Below, piece by piece: positions 5,767-12,442 of a DNA stretch of 33,055 bases (the stretch's first letter is position 1; the number at the start of each line of letters is the position of its first letter). The notes beneath the pieces are model-generated. The model worked only from the letters and a program-made list of their open reading frames with translations, had not been told where the DNA came from and made no database searches. The position numbers and the translations under genes were made by a program. Origin of the DNA: a virus; IMG/VR virus record IMGVR_UViG_3300031753_000028, positions 1 through 33,055 of that record, one strand, 5' to 3'.

Positions 5767-6476
5767 TCACATCGCAAGAGACCGGTGAAATCGCTGCCGC
5801 AATGGCGAAGGCCCAAGAGAAAATCGAGAACCCAACAAAACACAAGACGGCGAAGGTAAAGAGCGATAAAGGTAACTACGATTACATGTATACTGATCTT
5901 GCAGCCGGCCTTGAATGCATTCGTCCCGCGCTATCGGGCCAAGAGATCGCCGTGTTCCAAGTTCCGACAATTGACCGAAACGGCAATGTAATTCTGATTA
6001 CGCGGCTTATTCATTCGTCAGGCCAATGGGTTGAGGGTGATTATTTCGTTTGCGGCCCAAACCTAGATCATCAGAAAAAGGGCTCGGCCCTGACCTACTC
6101 AAGACGCCAATCATTGTTTGCAATGGTTGGCATTGCCGGGGCTGATGATGATGACGATGGGAAAGCTGCAAGCAGCAACGGTAATGACTCTGGCGGTGAC
6201 CCTGCCCCGGTAATGGTTGGCATTGCCGGGGCTGATGATGATGACGATGGGAAAGCTGCAAGCAGCAACGGTAATGACTCTGGCGGTGACCCTGCCCCGG
6301 TAACCAATGCCCAAGCACAACTCATTCGAGACAAGATCGCATCTACCAACGCGGATTTGGCGAAGTTTCTCGCATTTTTCAAGGTGGAATCGGTTGGGGT
6401 GCTTCGATCTAGCCAGTTCCGCGAGGCCATGAATCTGCTTAGCGCCAAAAAAACTTCGGCAAAAGAGCCGCTATGA
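5763..6476 (+). CDS. erf: ERF-family single-strand annealing recombinase
   Basis: A 237-residue protein of the ERF superfamily (P22 Erf type), which binds single-stranded DNA and pairs complementary strands for phage recombination. The domain covers about residues 1-130: it contains NYDYMYTDLAAGLECIRPAL, LITRLIHSSGQWVEGDY and the closing SALTYSRRQSLFAMVGIAGADDDDDG. The following 30 residues are then repeated exactly by a 90-bp DNA duplication. The C-terminal region (TNAQAQLIRDKIASTNADL onward) is a helical tail. The exonuclease two genes downstream is its expected partner. Start overlaps the preceding stop by four bases. Confidence 0.85.
   Translation: MITSQETGEIAAAMAKAQEKIENPTKHKTAKVKSDKGNYDYMYTDLAAGLECIRPALSGQEIAVFQVPTIDRNGNVILITRLIHSSGQWVEGDYFVCGPNLDHQKKGSALTYSRRQSLFAMVGIAGADDDDDGKAASSNGNDSGGDPAPVMVGIAGADDDDDGKAASSNGNDSGGDPAPVTNAQAQLIRDKIASTNADLAKFLAFFKVESVGVLRSSQFREAMNLLSAKKTSAKEPL
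6123..6302 (+). repeat. Perfect 90-bp tandem duplication inside the ERF gene
   Basis: Bases 6123-6212 and 6213-6302 look identical base for base. The unit is in frame and encodes MVGIAGADDDDDGKAASSNG and ten more residues twice. Exact identity indicates a very recent event or an assembly artefact. The second copy repeats the last strand-like segment of the ERF domain, so the protein carries a redundant piece between domain and tail. Confidence 0.9.
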
Positions 6477-6778
6477 CTATATACGCATTCGTTATCCGCA
6501 TTGTCTGCGCATGCGGTCTGATTAAAGCAGGATCAGCCATGAACAACGCAGCGATGTCTGCGAATGGCGGGAAAATGCCTTATTGGGGGACTGTCGTTGT
6601 TCCGGAAAGTCCTACACATATTCATGAAACTACCAAAGAAATGAATTTGTGGCCTCTCTGCGATATCATATTTGGATTTATGAGCATAGGCGATATATTT
6701 ATTTTTTTTGCTGCTTATCTATTTGCTTATACAATCATTGACCTCATTAGATACGCTTGGAAATGGGGTTTTTCGTGA
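6473..6778 (+). CDS. Small membrane protein
   Basis: A 101-residue protein with a hydrophobic N-terminus and a C-terminal span (about residues 69-92, IGDIFIFFAAYLFAYTIIDLI). The middle contains MSANGGKMPYWG, a pattern I associate loosely with small phage proteins that follow ERF genes. Function unknown. Four-base overlaps with both neighbours place it firmly in the operon. Confidence 0.6.
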   Translation: MTIYAFVIRIVCACGLIKAGSAMNNAAMSANGGKMPYWGTVVVPESPTHIHETTKEMNLWPLCDIIFGFMSIGDIFIFFAAYLFAYTIIDLIRYAWKWGFS

Positions 6779-7395
6779 TAGAGATTTTCGATTGCGAGCA
6801 GGGTTCCGACGAATGGTTCGCATTGCGAATGGGTATCCCAACAGCATCTAACTTTTCACTAGTTTTAGCAAGCGGTAAGGGCGGTGACGCAAGCAAAACA
6901 CGGCAGACTTATCTTTATAAGCTCGCCGGGGAAATCATCACTGGTAGACAGCCTTCGGAGGGGTTTTCAAATATTCACACTGAGCGTGGCCACCGCATGG
7001 AACCAGATGCGCGGGCGTTTTATGCCTATATGAATGATGTAGAGCCGAAGCAGGTTGGTTTTATCCGCAATGGCCGCAAAGGAGGTAGTCCGGACTCACT
7101 AATTGGTGAAAATGGCTTGCTGGAGATAAAGACAAAATTGCCGCACCTCATGATCGAAACCCTTTTGAAAGGTGAATTTCCGCCCGCGCACAAAGCGCAG
7201 TGTCAAGGAAATCTATGGGTGGCAGAACGCGAGTGGATCGACCTATTTGTTTACTGGCCAGCTATTCCGCCATTTGTCATTCGCGCGGAACGTGACGAGC
7301 CATATATCAGCAGATTGTCGGGCGAGGTTGATTTATTCAACGCAGAGCTTGATGAGGTGGTTACCAAGGTTATGGATAATAGGTTTCGGCTGTGA
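6775..7395 (+). CDS. YqaJ/lambda-exonuclease-type recombination nuclease
   Basis: A 206-residue protein of the YqaJ viral recombinase family, a PD-(D/E)XK nuclease that trims 5' ends to give single strands for the annealing protein. Visible motifs are GSDEWFALRMGIPTAS (entry helix), ERGHRMEPDAR, then the catalytic GGSPDSLIGENGLLEIKTK, giving the D...ExK core, and AQCQGNLWVAE. The GTG at 6775, overlapping the previous TGA, gives the usual N-terminus; the ATG at 6757 would add six residues and is possible. It pairs functionally with the ERF protein. Confidence 0.85.
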   Translation: MIEIFDCEQGSDEWFALRMGIPTASNFSLVLASGKGGDASKTRQTYLYKLAGEIITGRQPSEGFSNIHTERGHRMEPDARAFYAYMNDVEPKQVGFIRNGRKGGSPDSLIGENGLLEIKTKLPHLMIETLLKGEFPPAHKAQCQGNLWVAEREWIDLFVYWPAIPPFVIRAERDEPYISRLSGEVDLFNAELDEVVTKVMDNRFRL

Positions 7396-7799
7396 GCCGC
7401 GCGCTTATAATTCTCAAGGACCCGTTATCTAAATCGCTCGCGGTTAATTGGGTTTTTCGATCGCCGTACGGAACACGTATTGAGTTCAAGGGTGCAAAAC
7501 GCACGTTGCCACAAAACGATCGCATGTGGGCAATGCTAACTGATATAGCGACGCAAAAGGAACATTGCGGTCGTCGCTATACACCGGATCAATGGAAGGC
7601 AATTTTCATGCAGGCTTGCGGCCGCGAGGTTCAGTTCATCCCTAATTTGCAGGGAGACGGCGTCATTCCGTGGGGCCTTAACTCGTCTGACTTATCCAAA
7701 GAAGAGATGAGCGATTTACTCATGTTAATGGAAGTCTGGGGCCGCCAAAACGGCGTCGTTTTCCATGACAAGACTGAGGTCGAGGGACCCATGGCATGA
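7392..7799 (+). CDS. ninB: NinB-family recombination protein
   Basis: A 135-residue protein resembling lambda NinB/Orf, which binds single-stranded DNA and SSB and supports phage recombination. Family features include the basic segment RIEFKGAKRTLPQNDRMWAM, the helix YTPDQWKAIFMQACGRE and the end ELLMLMEVWG-like DLLMLMEVWGRQNGV. It starts at a GTG overlapping the exonuclease stop (GTGA) and lies with ERF and SSB, as expected for a recombination mediator. Confidence 0.75.
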   Translation: MSRALIILKDPLSKSLAVNWVFRSPYGTRIEFKGAKRTLPQNDRMWAMLTDIATQKEHCGRRYTPDQWKAIFMQACGREVQFIPNLQGDGVIPWGLNSSDLSKEEMSDLLMLMEVWGRQNGVVFHDKTEVEGPMA

Positions 7800-7885
7800 T
7801 GCTTTTCTACTGCGCGCTCATTCGCTATATCGGGCCAATCATTATCGTCATGCTCTATTGGATATCGGTTAGCAGTGAAGCGTAA
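7799..7885 (+). CDS. Tiny hydrophobic peptide
   Basis: A 28-residue frame, mostly one hydrophobic segment (CALIRYIGPIIIVMLYWISV). Its ATG overlaps the NinB stop by one base and its end overlaps the HNH start. Ribosome-site support is weak, and it may be a by-product of tight packing. Confidence 0.35.
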   Translation: MLFYCALIRYIGPIIIVMLYWISVSSEA

Positions 7886-8231
7886 GGAGTTCCCGACAAG
7901 AGTCCGTGTTGCGGTTATCAAGCGAACGACGAAGGACTGCGTTATCTACTGCGAGGGGTGTGGGTTACCGACGAAGAACTTCCAGATTGATCACATAATC
8001 CCAGCCGCACTTGGCGGTCCGGCAACTCTGGAGAACGCTCGGCTATTAGGAAGATGCTGCTATTCTGTTAAGAATCCGAATGACACGAGGAAGGCGGCAA
8101 AGGCGAAGCGCGTAGAAGCGAAACACCTGGGCGCTGATCAGCCTAAGCAGCAGATCAAATCAAGGGGATTTAAGAGGGTTGAAAGAAAAGAAAAGTTGCC
8201 AGTGCCACCAGCGAGGCAGCTCTATGAATAG
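7875..8231 (+). CDS. HNH endonuclease-like protein
   Basis: A 118-residue protein. CEGCGLPTKNFQIDHIIPA gives the first cysteine pair and the Asp-His of an HNH site; GGPATLENARLL supplies the Asn; the closing cysteines are GRCCYSVKN. The C-terminal part (KRVEAKHLGADQPKQQIKSRGFKR) is the basic tail seen in small alphaproteobacterial phage HNH proteins. The last metal-site residue, normally His after Cys in CHxxK, is Tyr here, so catalytic activity is uncertain. GTG start at 7875; the alternative is AAGGAG-preceded but has no start codon nearby. It sits in the recombination operon. Confidence 0.7.
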   Translation: MKRKEFPTRVRVAVIKRTTKDCVIYCEGCGLPTKNFQIDHIIPAALGGPATLENARLLGRCCYSVKNPNDTRKAAKAKRVEAKHLGADQPKQQIKSRGFKRVERKEKLPVPPARQLYE

Positions 8232-8319
8232 GAACACCCAGGCGGTTAGCCTCCTCCGGCAGCCGGCGCGAGAACACGGGCTATTGTTTAAGGCAATACA
8301 AGACAGGGTTCGGGAATGA
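8224..8319 (+). CDS. Tiny hypothetical peptide
   Basis: A 31-residue frame (MNRNTQAVSLLRQPAREHGL and eleven more residues) that overlaps the HNH gene's end by eight bases. No good ribosome site. It fills most of the gap before SSB and fits the coupled layout, but this is thin support. Confidence 0.3.
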   Translation: MNRNTQAVSLLRQPAREHGLLFKAIQDRVRE

Positions 8320-8387
8320 TCGCTTGGGGCGCAGCAAGTACCGTGAAACTCTGTAAATTCTCGCAATTATGTAGGGAGTGGATCCAA

Positions 8388-8825
8388 ATGGCAGGCAGCG
8401 TTAACAAAGTAATTCTACTCGGCAACGTTGGCCGCGATCCGGAAGTCCGTCATACCAATAATGGCAACATGGTTGTGAGTTTCTCACTCGCAACTTCTGA
8501 AACTTGGAGAGATAAAGCAACCGGCGATCGCAAAGAGCGCACCGAGTGGCACAATGTGGTTATCTTCAACGAGGGCATTGGCCGAGTTATAGAGTCATAT
8601 GTGAAGAAGGGCTCTAAGATTTACCTCGAGGGCCAGCTGCAGACACGCGAATATACTGACCGCGACGGGAACAATCGCAAATCCGTCGATGTCGTCCTGC
8701 AGCGCTATCAGGGCACTCTGGCTCTGCTCGATAGCAAAAATGGATCTTCCGGTCCGCGCCTCTTAATGCCGGAACCGGATACGCGCAGCACGGCCGAAAT
8801 CATCGACGATAATATGCCATTTTGA
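8388..8825 (+). CDS. ssb: Single-stranded DNA-binding protein
   Basis: A 145-residue SSB. The OB-fold starts SVNKVILLGNVGRDPEVRHT, with the typical VVSFSLATSE, RTEWHNVV and SKIYLEGQLQTREY segments, and the protein ends in the acidic DDNMPF tip that recruits partner proteins. The linker is short (about 30 residues) next to bacterial SSBs. GGGAG precedes the ATG at 8388; a frame extending to 8316 would add an unrelated N-terminus. It coats strands made by the exonuclease. Confidence 0.95.
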   Translation: MAGSVNKVILLGNVGRDPEVRHTNNGNMVVSFSLATSETWRDKATGDRKERTEWHNVVIFNEGIGRVIESYVKKGSKIYLEGQLQTREYTDRDGNNRKSVDVVLQRYQGTLALLDSKNGSSGPRLLMPEPDTRSTAEIIDDNMPF

Positions 8826-8837
8826 GAGGATAGCGAG

Positions 8838-8960
8838 ATGACTTTTATTTTCGGTCTAGGATATGGCATTGGCGCTTATTGGCGATGCGAAGAGACAAAC
8901 ACCTATGTGGTGGCATGGGAAAATAACGAGGGATGCATAGCAGTGCAGTTTGTGCCCTAA
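8838..8960 (+). CDS. Small hypothetical protein
   Basis: A 40-residue protein (MTFIFGLGYGIGAYWRCEET at the start) with a glycine-rich hydrophobic beginning. GAGAGGATAGCGAG precedes the ATG. Its TAA overlaps the next ATG by one base. Not recognised. Confidence 0.5.
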   Translation: MTFIFGLGYGIGAYWRCEETNTYVVAWENNEGCIAVQFVP

Positions 8961-9448
8961 TGACAGTCTTAAGCGCCCAATCGATCCGAGCCTGCTGCCT
9001 ATCTTATGGAGACCCTCTGGGGCGGCCGCTGATATCGCCATTTGTGGAGCGCGGCATATCCAACGGGCGATCCTACGGTCTTTCCGCGTGTTCGTACGAT
9101 GTGAGAATAGATCATACACTCAGGATTCGCTCAGGACATTACTCACTCGCAAGCACAATGGAGCGCTTCATTTTCCCGGACGATATTTGTGGCCATGTTC
9201 GGGACAAATCGAGTTTGGCGCGGCGATTCATCTCAGTATTTAACACACATTTTGATCCTGGCTTCGAGGGCTTCGCAACCATCGAGATTGTAAATCACGG
9301 CCCAGGAACGGTTGAATTCGAAAAAGGCGATCCGCTTTGTCAATTCGTGTTCATGTCACTTGATGAGCCGACGCTTTATCCATACCGCGGGAAATATTTC
9401 GATCAAGAGCGCGGCCCTCAAGAAGCGAGATATGAGGAAGTGAAATGA
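8960..9448 (+). CDS. dcd: dCTP deaminase / dUTPase-family enzyme
   Basis: A 162-residue protein of the trimeric dCTP deaminase/dUTPase fold, controlling dCTP and dUTP pools. Motifs: YGLSACSYDVRI, the signature GHVRDKSSLARR, then HFDPGFEGFATIEIVN with the likely catalytic Glu in TIEI, and GDPLCQFVFMSLDEPT. The Glu context favours dCTP deaminase, but a bifunctional enzyme cannot be excluded. The ATG at 8960 overlaps the preceding TAA; an earlier start at 8933 would be inside the gene before it. Confidence 0.85.
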   Translation: MTVLSAQSIRACCLSYGDPLGRPLISPFVERGISNGRSYGLSACSYDVRIDHTLRIRSGHYSLASTMERFIFPDDICGHVRDKSSLARRFISVFNTHFDPGFEGFATIEIVNHGPGTVEFEKGDPLCQFVFMSLDEPTLYPYRGKYFDQERGPQEARYEEVK

Positions 9449-9606
9449 GCCCGGAAGAAAAAGACTTGCGTATTGAACGTTGGGTGGAGCGCTCTAAGCG
9501 TGTGATTAAACAACAGAGGAAACTCAGGCGCGATTTTTGGATCAACATTCTGACTGGGGGCGCGCTGCTGTTTCTGGCGATGATTTTCCTGGAGATTGTG
9601 ACGTGA
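9445..9606 (+). CDS. Small membrane protein with basic cytoplasmic part
   Basis: A 53-residue protein: a charged N-terminal helix (ERWVERSKRVIKQQRKLRRD) then one membrane span (about 33-52, INILTGGALLFLAMIFLEIV). Four-base overlaps join it to both neighbours. Unknown function. Confidence 0.6.
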   Translation: MSPEEKDLRIERWVERSKRVIKQQRKLRRDFWINILTGGALLFLAMIFLEIVT

Positions 9607-9839
9607 CCAGGGAAGAAATATTAAGGGTAACCAGGAACGTGACCAAAGAGGGAATCTTAAGAGTAATGGAGGCCGCCATGATCGAGCTTGGTCATAATGC
9701 AGCGTGGTGGGATCGTGCGGAAGCCGCTTTCTATGCTATCAGCTTTATGGGCGGAGCCATAGTGGATAGGCATGAACTCGAGCTTTTAAAGAGTACTTAC
9801 GGGTTCCCCCTGCCAGACCTTACGGAACCACAGGAATGA
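9603..9839 (+). CDS. Small hypothetical protein
   Basis: A 78-residue protein starting at a GTG that overlaps the previous TGA, with GGAG eight bases upstream. The start shows a short internal repeat (VTREEILRVTRNVTKEGILRV), reflected in the DNA. It is followed by AAFYAISFMGGAIVDRHELELL. No family recognised. Confidence 0.6.
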   Translation: MTREEILRVTRNVTKEGILRVMEAAMIELGHNAAWWDRAEAAFYAISFMGGAIVDRHELELLKSTYGFPLPDLTEPQE

Positions 9840-10162
9840 AGCGATCATTTCGTCCCGACGAAGTTGCAGAACGTTGGCAGTGCTCTAAGCGCCTAGTCTA
9901 CGCTTTAGTTCAAAAGGGAGATTTGCAAGGTTTCAAAATTAGCGGCAAATTGCTTCGTATCTCGATCGAAGCAGTTGAGGCTTACGAAACATGCAACCGC
10001 GGTTCAGGGCTGTCCTCTTCCGAGGCTGGTATTACGCAGCTTGGCGAGAGCGTGGCGAAACCCGTCGAATCTCACTCCGTACCAAAGATCGTGATGCTGC
10101 CGAGCGGGGACTTCGAAGTTTTGCCGAGCAATACGAAATCGTCAACCGGCCGCAAACCATAA
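9836..10162 (+). CDS. xis: Excisionase-like helix-turn-helix protein
   Basis: A 108-residue protein. Residues 4-51 (SFRPDEVAERWQCSKRLVYA then GFKISGKLLRISIEAVEAYE) match the MerR-like winged helix of phage excisionases and helix_turn_helix_17 proteins, which bend DNA at attachment sites. The remaining 57 residues are encoded in DNA that is also the integrase start in another frame, and look unstructured. Placement just before the integrase supports the excisionase role. It could also be a simple regulator. Confidence 0.7.
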   Translation: MKRSFRPDEVAERWQCSKRLVYALVQKGDLQGFKISGKLLRISIEAVEAYETCNRGSGLSSSEAGITQLGESVAKPVESHSVPKIVMLPSGDFEVLPSNTKSSTGRKP

Positions 10163-11010
10163 CGGTGGAGTTTGTCTGGAATGGGTATCGCGAAACGCTT
10201 AAGGGCAGACCTGCTTATAATACGATGGGGTTTGAGGCATCGGCAGTATTGGCAAGCTTTGGCTTATGCCATGCGGATCAAATCATCGATCAAGATTGCT
10301 TGGGATACATCGAGAGAAGACGAGCATCAGGTCGTAGAGATGGGACTATTGCCACAGAACTCGGACGACTTAGGAGCGCGCTAAAATGGGCAGAGAGAAA
10401 GAACCTGATAGCCAAGGCGCCTTTCATATCCCGTCCGGCTATGTCGCCACCAAGGGATTTGCGACTAACTCGGACACAGGCGAGGGATTTCCTATCTTCT
10501 TGTGTCACCCCGCACATAAGACTGTTCGTGATCTTGTCAATGACAACCGGGGGCCGGGCTGGCGCATTGCTTGGCTTGACGTGGAACCAAGTGGACCTCG
10601 GGAGGAAGGTGATAGATCTACGGTCTCCGTCAAGGGGATTACCGTCCCTTCCGATTGGCTTAAAAAAGGGCAGGGCAGTAGTTCCGATCAACAGAACCCT
10701 GCTGGAAGCCCTTTTAGAGGCGCGCACGAACTCATTAAGCCCCTTCGTGATTGAATGGGATGGTAGACCAGTCAAATCAGTTAAAAAGGGCCTGCAAGCC
10801 GCCGGACGGCGTTCTGGGCTACCCTGGGTCACTGCCCATGTATTCCGCCACAGCGCAGCATCATGGATGGCCGAGGCTGGAGTTAGTATGGATCGAATCG
10901 CTGCCTACCTAGGGCACGTCGACAGTCGGATTACCTCTAAGGTGTATGCCCGTTTTAGTCCTGACTACCTGAGGGACGCGGCCGAGGCGCTGGAGATTGA
11001 CCACAAATGA
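9991..11010 (+). CDS. int: Tyrosine recombinase integrase
   Basis: A 339-residue site-specific recombinase that would integrate and excise the phage. The N-terminal arm-binding domain is seen as GWYYAAWRERGETRRISLRT; the core-binding helices span roughly 70-150. Catalytic residues are in order: R189 (TTGGRAGALLGL), K225 or K226 (GLKKGRAVVPI), H283 and R286 (HVFRHSA), H309 (YLGHVD) and nucleophile Y319 (SKVYARF). It overlaps the excisionase gene by 172 bases in another frame. The ATG at 9991 gives the usual N-terminus for this family, so the overlap appears real. A tRNA-derived attachment site lies 290 bases downstream. Confidence 0.95.
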   Translation: MQPRFRAVLFRGWYYAAWRERGETRRISLRTKDRDAAERGLRSFAEQYEIVNRPQTITVEFVWNGYRETLKGRPAYNTMGFEASAVLASFGLCHADQIIDQDCLGYIERRRASGRRDGTIATELGRLRSALKWAERKNLIAKAPFISRPAMSPPRDLRLTRTQARDFLSSCVTPHIRLFVILSMTTGGRAGALLGLTWNQVDLGRKVIDLRSPSRGLPSLPIGLKKGRAVVPINRTLLEALLEARTNSLSPFVIEWDGRPVKSVKKGLQAAGRRSGLPWVTAHVFRHSAASWMAEAGVSMDRIAAYLGHVDSRITSKVYARFSPDYLRDAAEALEIDHK

Positions 11011-11204
11011 AGCTAATTATTTACGCCGATGCCGATAAATTGATCCTGGCCGTTAGGGCCGCAAAAGGGTTAGACGAAGATAAAAGGGAGACCATTTTTG
11101 TATTCGAAGATGGAACCACATTCTTCGTTAGTAGAAACAAAAATGGAAGCTTAACCGTTAGGCAAGAGAGGGGTGGCATAAAGAGCGCTCCGGTGTTCAA
11201 GTGA
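11007..11204 (+). CDS. Small hypothetical protein
   Basis: A 65-residue protein, start overlapping the integrase stop (ATGA). Alternating strands such as MKLIIYADADKLILAVRAAK and TIFVFEDGTTFFVSR suggest a small mixed fold. Not recognised. Last gene before the attachment site. Confidence 0.6.
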   Translation: MKLIIYADADKLILAVRAAKGLDEDKRETIFVFEDGTTFFVSRNKNGSLTVRQERGGIKSAPVFK

Positions 11205-11238
11205 ACAGTCCACAGAGACATACAAGGGACAAAATGGC

Positions 11239-11276
11239 ACCAAATGCGCAACCAAATTAACATGAAGATACCAAAA
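11239..11276. other. Candidate integrase arm sites beside attP
   Basis: Three direct ACCAAA-type repeats (ACCAAAT at 11239 and 11251, ACCAAAA at 11270) lie in the gene-free stretch 11205-11300, on the integrase side of the tRNA-like core. Spaced direct repeats beside a core are what arm-type integrase sites look like. The motif is short, so this is tentative. Confidence 0.4.
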
Positions 11277-11300
11277 GTCCTTAGATTCCAATAGAACCTA

Positions 11301-11349
11301 TCCCTTCACATGGGAGGGGTCACAGGTTCAATCCCTGTCGCGCCCACCA
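11301..11349 (+). other. attP: Attachment-site core: 3' half of a tRNA gene
   Basis: The sequence from the anticodon stem to CCA of a tRNA is present and no 5' half. The anticodon stem is TCCC/GGGA, with loop TTCACAT, giving anticodon CAC (Val). The T arm is ACAGG-TTCAATC-CCTGT (11322-11338); the acceptor strand CGCGCCC is followed by A and CCA. The base before 11301 breaks the stem (A opposite G), so homology starts there. tRNA 3' halves are classic cores for tyrosine integrases, restoring the host tRNA on insertion. Phage-like genes on both sides suggest attP rather than attL/attR. Confidence 0.75.
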
Positions 11350-11399
11350 ATAATATCAATAGGTTAATGGCAGAGAAGAACAAAAGAGGGGGTGTTCAA

Positions 11400-11828
11400 A
11401 TGAACACGGAATTCTACGATCCATTCCAGATAGATCATTTAAGAGAGCGCATCGCCAAGCTTGAACAAATATGGATCTTGCATGAGCACGAATTGGAAGA
11501 GCGCATCGCCGCGCTTGAGAAACACTTTCAGGAGGAAATTCTTTTGCTCTCAGCATCTACTTCGCGAACTGAGCTACATAAGCGCATTGCCGCACTTGAG
11601 GAGATTATCGGGCAAACGGTAGCGGCTCATGATCGTATCGACTCTCTCGCGAGAGACTGTTTCATCTATGATGGTAGAATTTCTAGTCTGAAAGAACGCA
11701 TCGCCACGCTCGAAACCCAATTTTCGGAGTTTAATGAACTGCCGGATATGCAACACGAAATCAATAAATCCACCGCAGAACGCATCGCCGCGCTTGAGGA
11801 CAAGGTCCACCTGCGCCGCGGATGTTAA
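11400..11828 (+). CDS. Coiled-coil protein with repeated RIAALE units
   Basis: A 142-residue protein. The unit (E/K)RIA(A/K/T)LE occurs five times (beginning near residues 16, 35, 61, 99 and 125), and the DNA of these units is also similar (GAGCGCATCGCCNNGCTTGA). A long coiled coil, probably oligomeric, is predicted. GAGGGGG lies upstream of the ATG at 11400. No function is recognised. It is the first gene past attP. Confidence 0.6.
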   Translation: MNTEFYDPFQIDHLRERIAKLEQIWILHEHELEERIAALEKHFQEEILLLSASTSRTELHKRIAALEEIIGQTVAAHDRIDSLARDCFIYDGRISSLKERIATLETQFSEFNELPDMQHEINKSTAERIAALEDKVHLRRGC

Positions 11829-11871
11829 TCCAACACAAATTTGCCCATCTCCAACATCATTCATTTTAAAG

Positions 11872-11900
11872 GTCTCCCACCGTAGCAACACGGAGGAGAC
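11872..11900 (+). promoter_or_regulatory. Hairpin covering a ribosome binding site
   Basis: GTCTCC (11872-11877) pairs with GGAGAC (11895-11900), and CCGT (11880-11883) with ACGG (11890-11893), around loop AGCAAC. The right side contains GGAGGAG, the Shine-Dalgarno for the ATG at 11902, so the fold would repress translation. Second such leader in the window. Confidence 0.5.
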
Positions 11901-11901
11901 A

Positions 11902-12096
11902 ATGAATAGATTATGGATTGTTTTGTCTGATATATGTCAGATAATAAAAGGGCAGATTAAGTTTATATTGATTTGTATCATCATAGGTGCGGCGCTATTG
12001 TGGCCATACCCCGTGATTGCTTATTACCCGCTCATGGGGATACCGATATTCATAATAATGGTGGCGTTGGCTATGAGTAGTCATGAGAAATGGTAA
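11902..12096 (+). CDS. Small two-span membrane protein
   Basis: A 64-residue protein with spans at about 20-41 (FILICIIIGAALLWPYPVIA) and 44-58 (LMGIPIFIIMVALAM). Strong GGAGGAG ribosome site, hidden in the hairpin upstream. Function unknown; a membrane role in lysogeny or infection exclusion is conceivable. Confidence 0.6.
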   Translation: MNRLWIVLSDICQIIKGQIKFILICIIIGAALLWPYPVIAYYPLMGIPIFIIMVALAMSSHEKW

Positions 12097-12319
12097 GATG
12101 ATGAAATCAAAAATTATTTATGAAGCATACACTAGAGCCACATACGAGACAATTTTTGTTAGGGTCTCCGTCGCAAACGGTATGACGGAAATTCAAGCTA
12201 CAGGCTGTGAAGAAATTGTAATCGTTCCGGATGGCCAGGCAGTCCTATTTGAAATAGGCGCGCGTAGTACAGAGATCCCGATTAGAATTAGGGCCTCTCG
12301 CACCGAAACCATGGAGTAG
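12083..12319 (+). CDS. Small hypothetical protein
   Basis: A 78-residue protein (MRNGKMMKSKIIYEAYTRAT at the start) that overlaps the gene before it by 14 bases. The ATGs at 12098 and 12101, just after that gene's stop, are equally possible starts; none has a strong ribosome site. Strand-rich (TIFVRVSV, EEIVIVPDG, AVLFEIG). Not recognised. Confidence 0.55.
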   Translation: MRNGKMMKSKIIYEAYTRATYETIFVRVSVANGMTEIQATGCEEIVIVPDGQAVLFEIGARSTEIPIRIRASRTETME

Positions 12320-12328
12320 CCTGGAGAA

Positions 12329-12442
12329 ATGATAGATATGACGGATATGTTGTTGCTCGGGCTTGTCGGACTGCTCCTCGGCTTTGCGGCAGGATATTGG
12401 TTCGGCTGGAAAGATGGCTGTAAAGATCGTGATTATTGTTAA
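12329..12442 (+). CDS. Small single-span membrane protein
   Basis: A 37-residue protein: MIDMTDMLLLGLVGLLLGFA starts a span, followed by a charged Cys-containing end (WKDGCKDRDYC). GGAG lies close to the first ATG; the second (12338) is better spaced. It converges with, and overlaps by four bases, the leftward gene ending at 12439. Confidence 0.5.
   Translation: MIDMTDMLLLGLVGLLLGFAAGYWFGWKDGCKDRDYC

Noticed and set aside
10290-10832. 180-residue leftward frame
   Set aside because: Antisense of the integrase, whose catalytic motifs are intact.
11281-11349. Complete tRNA gene
   Set aside because: Only the anticodon stem to CCA is present; no D arm or 5' acceptor strand precedes it, so it is an attachment core, not a gene.
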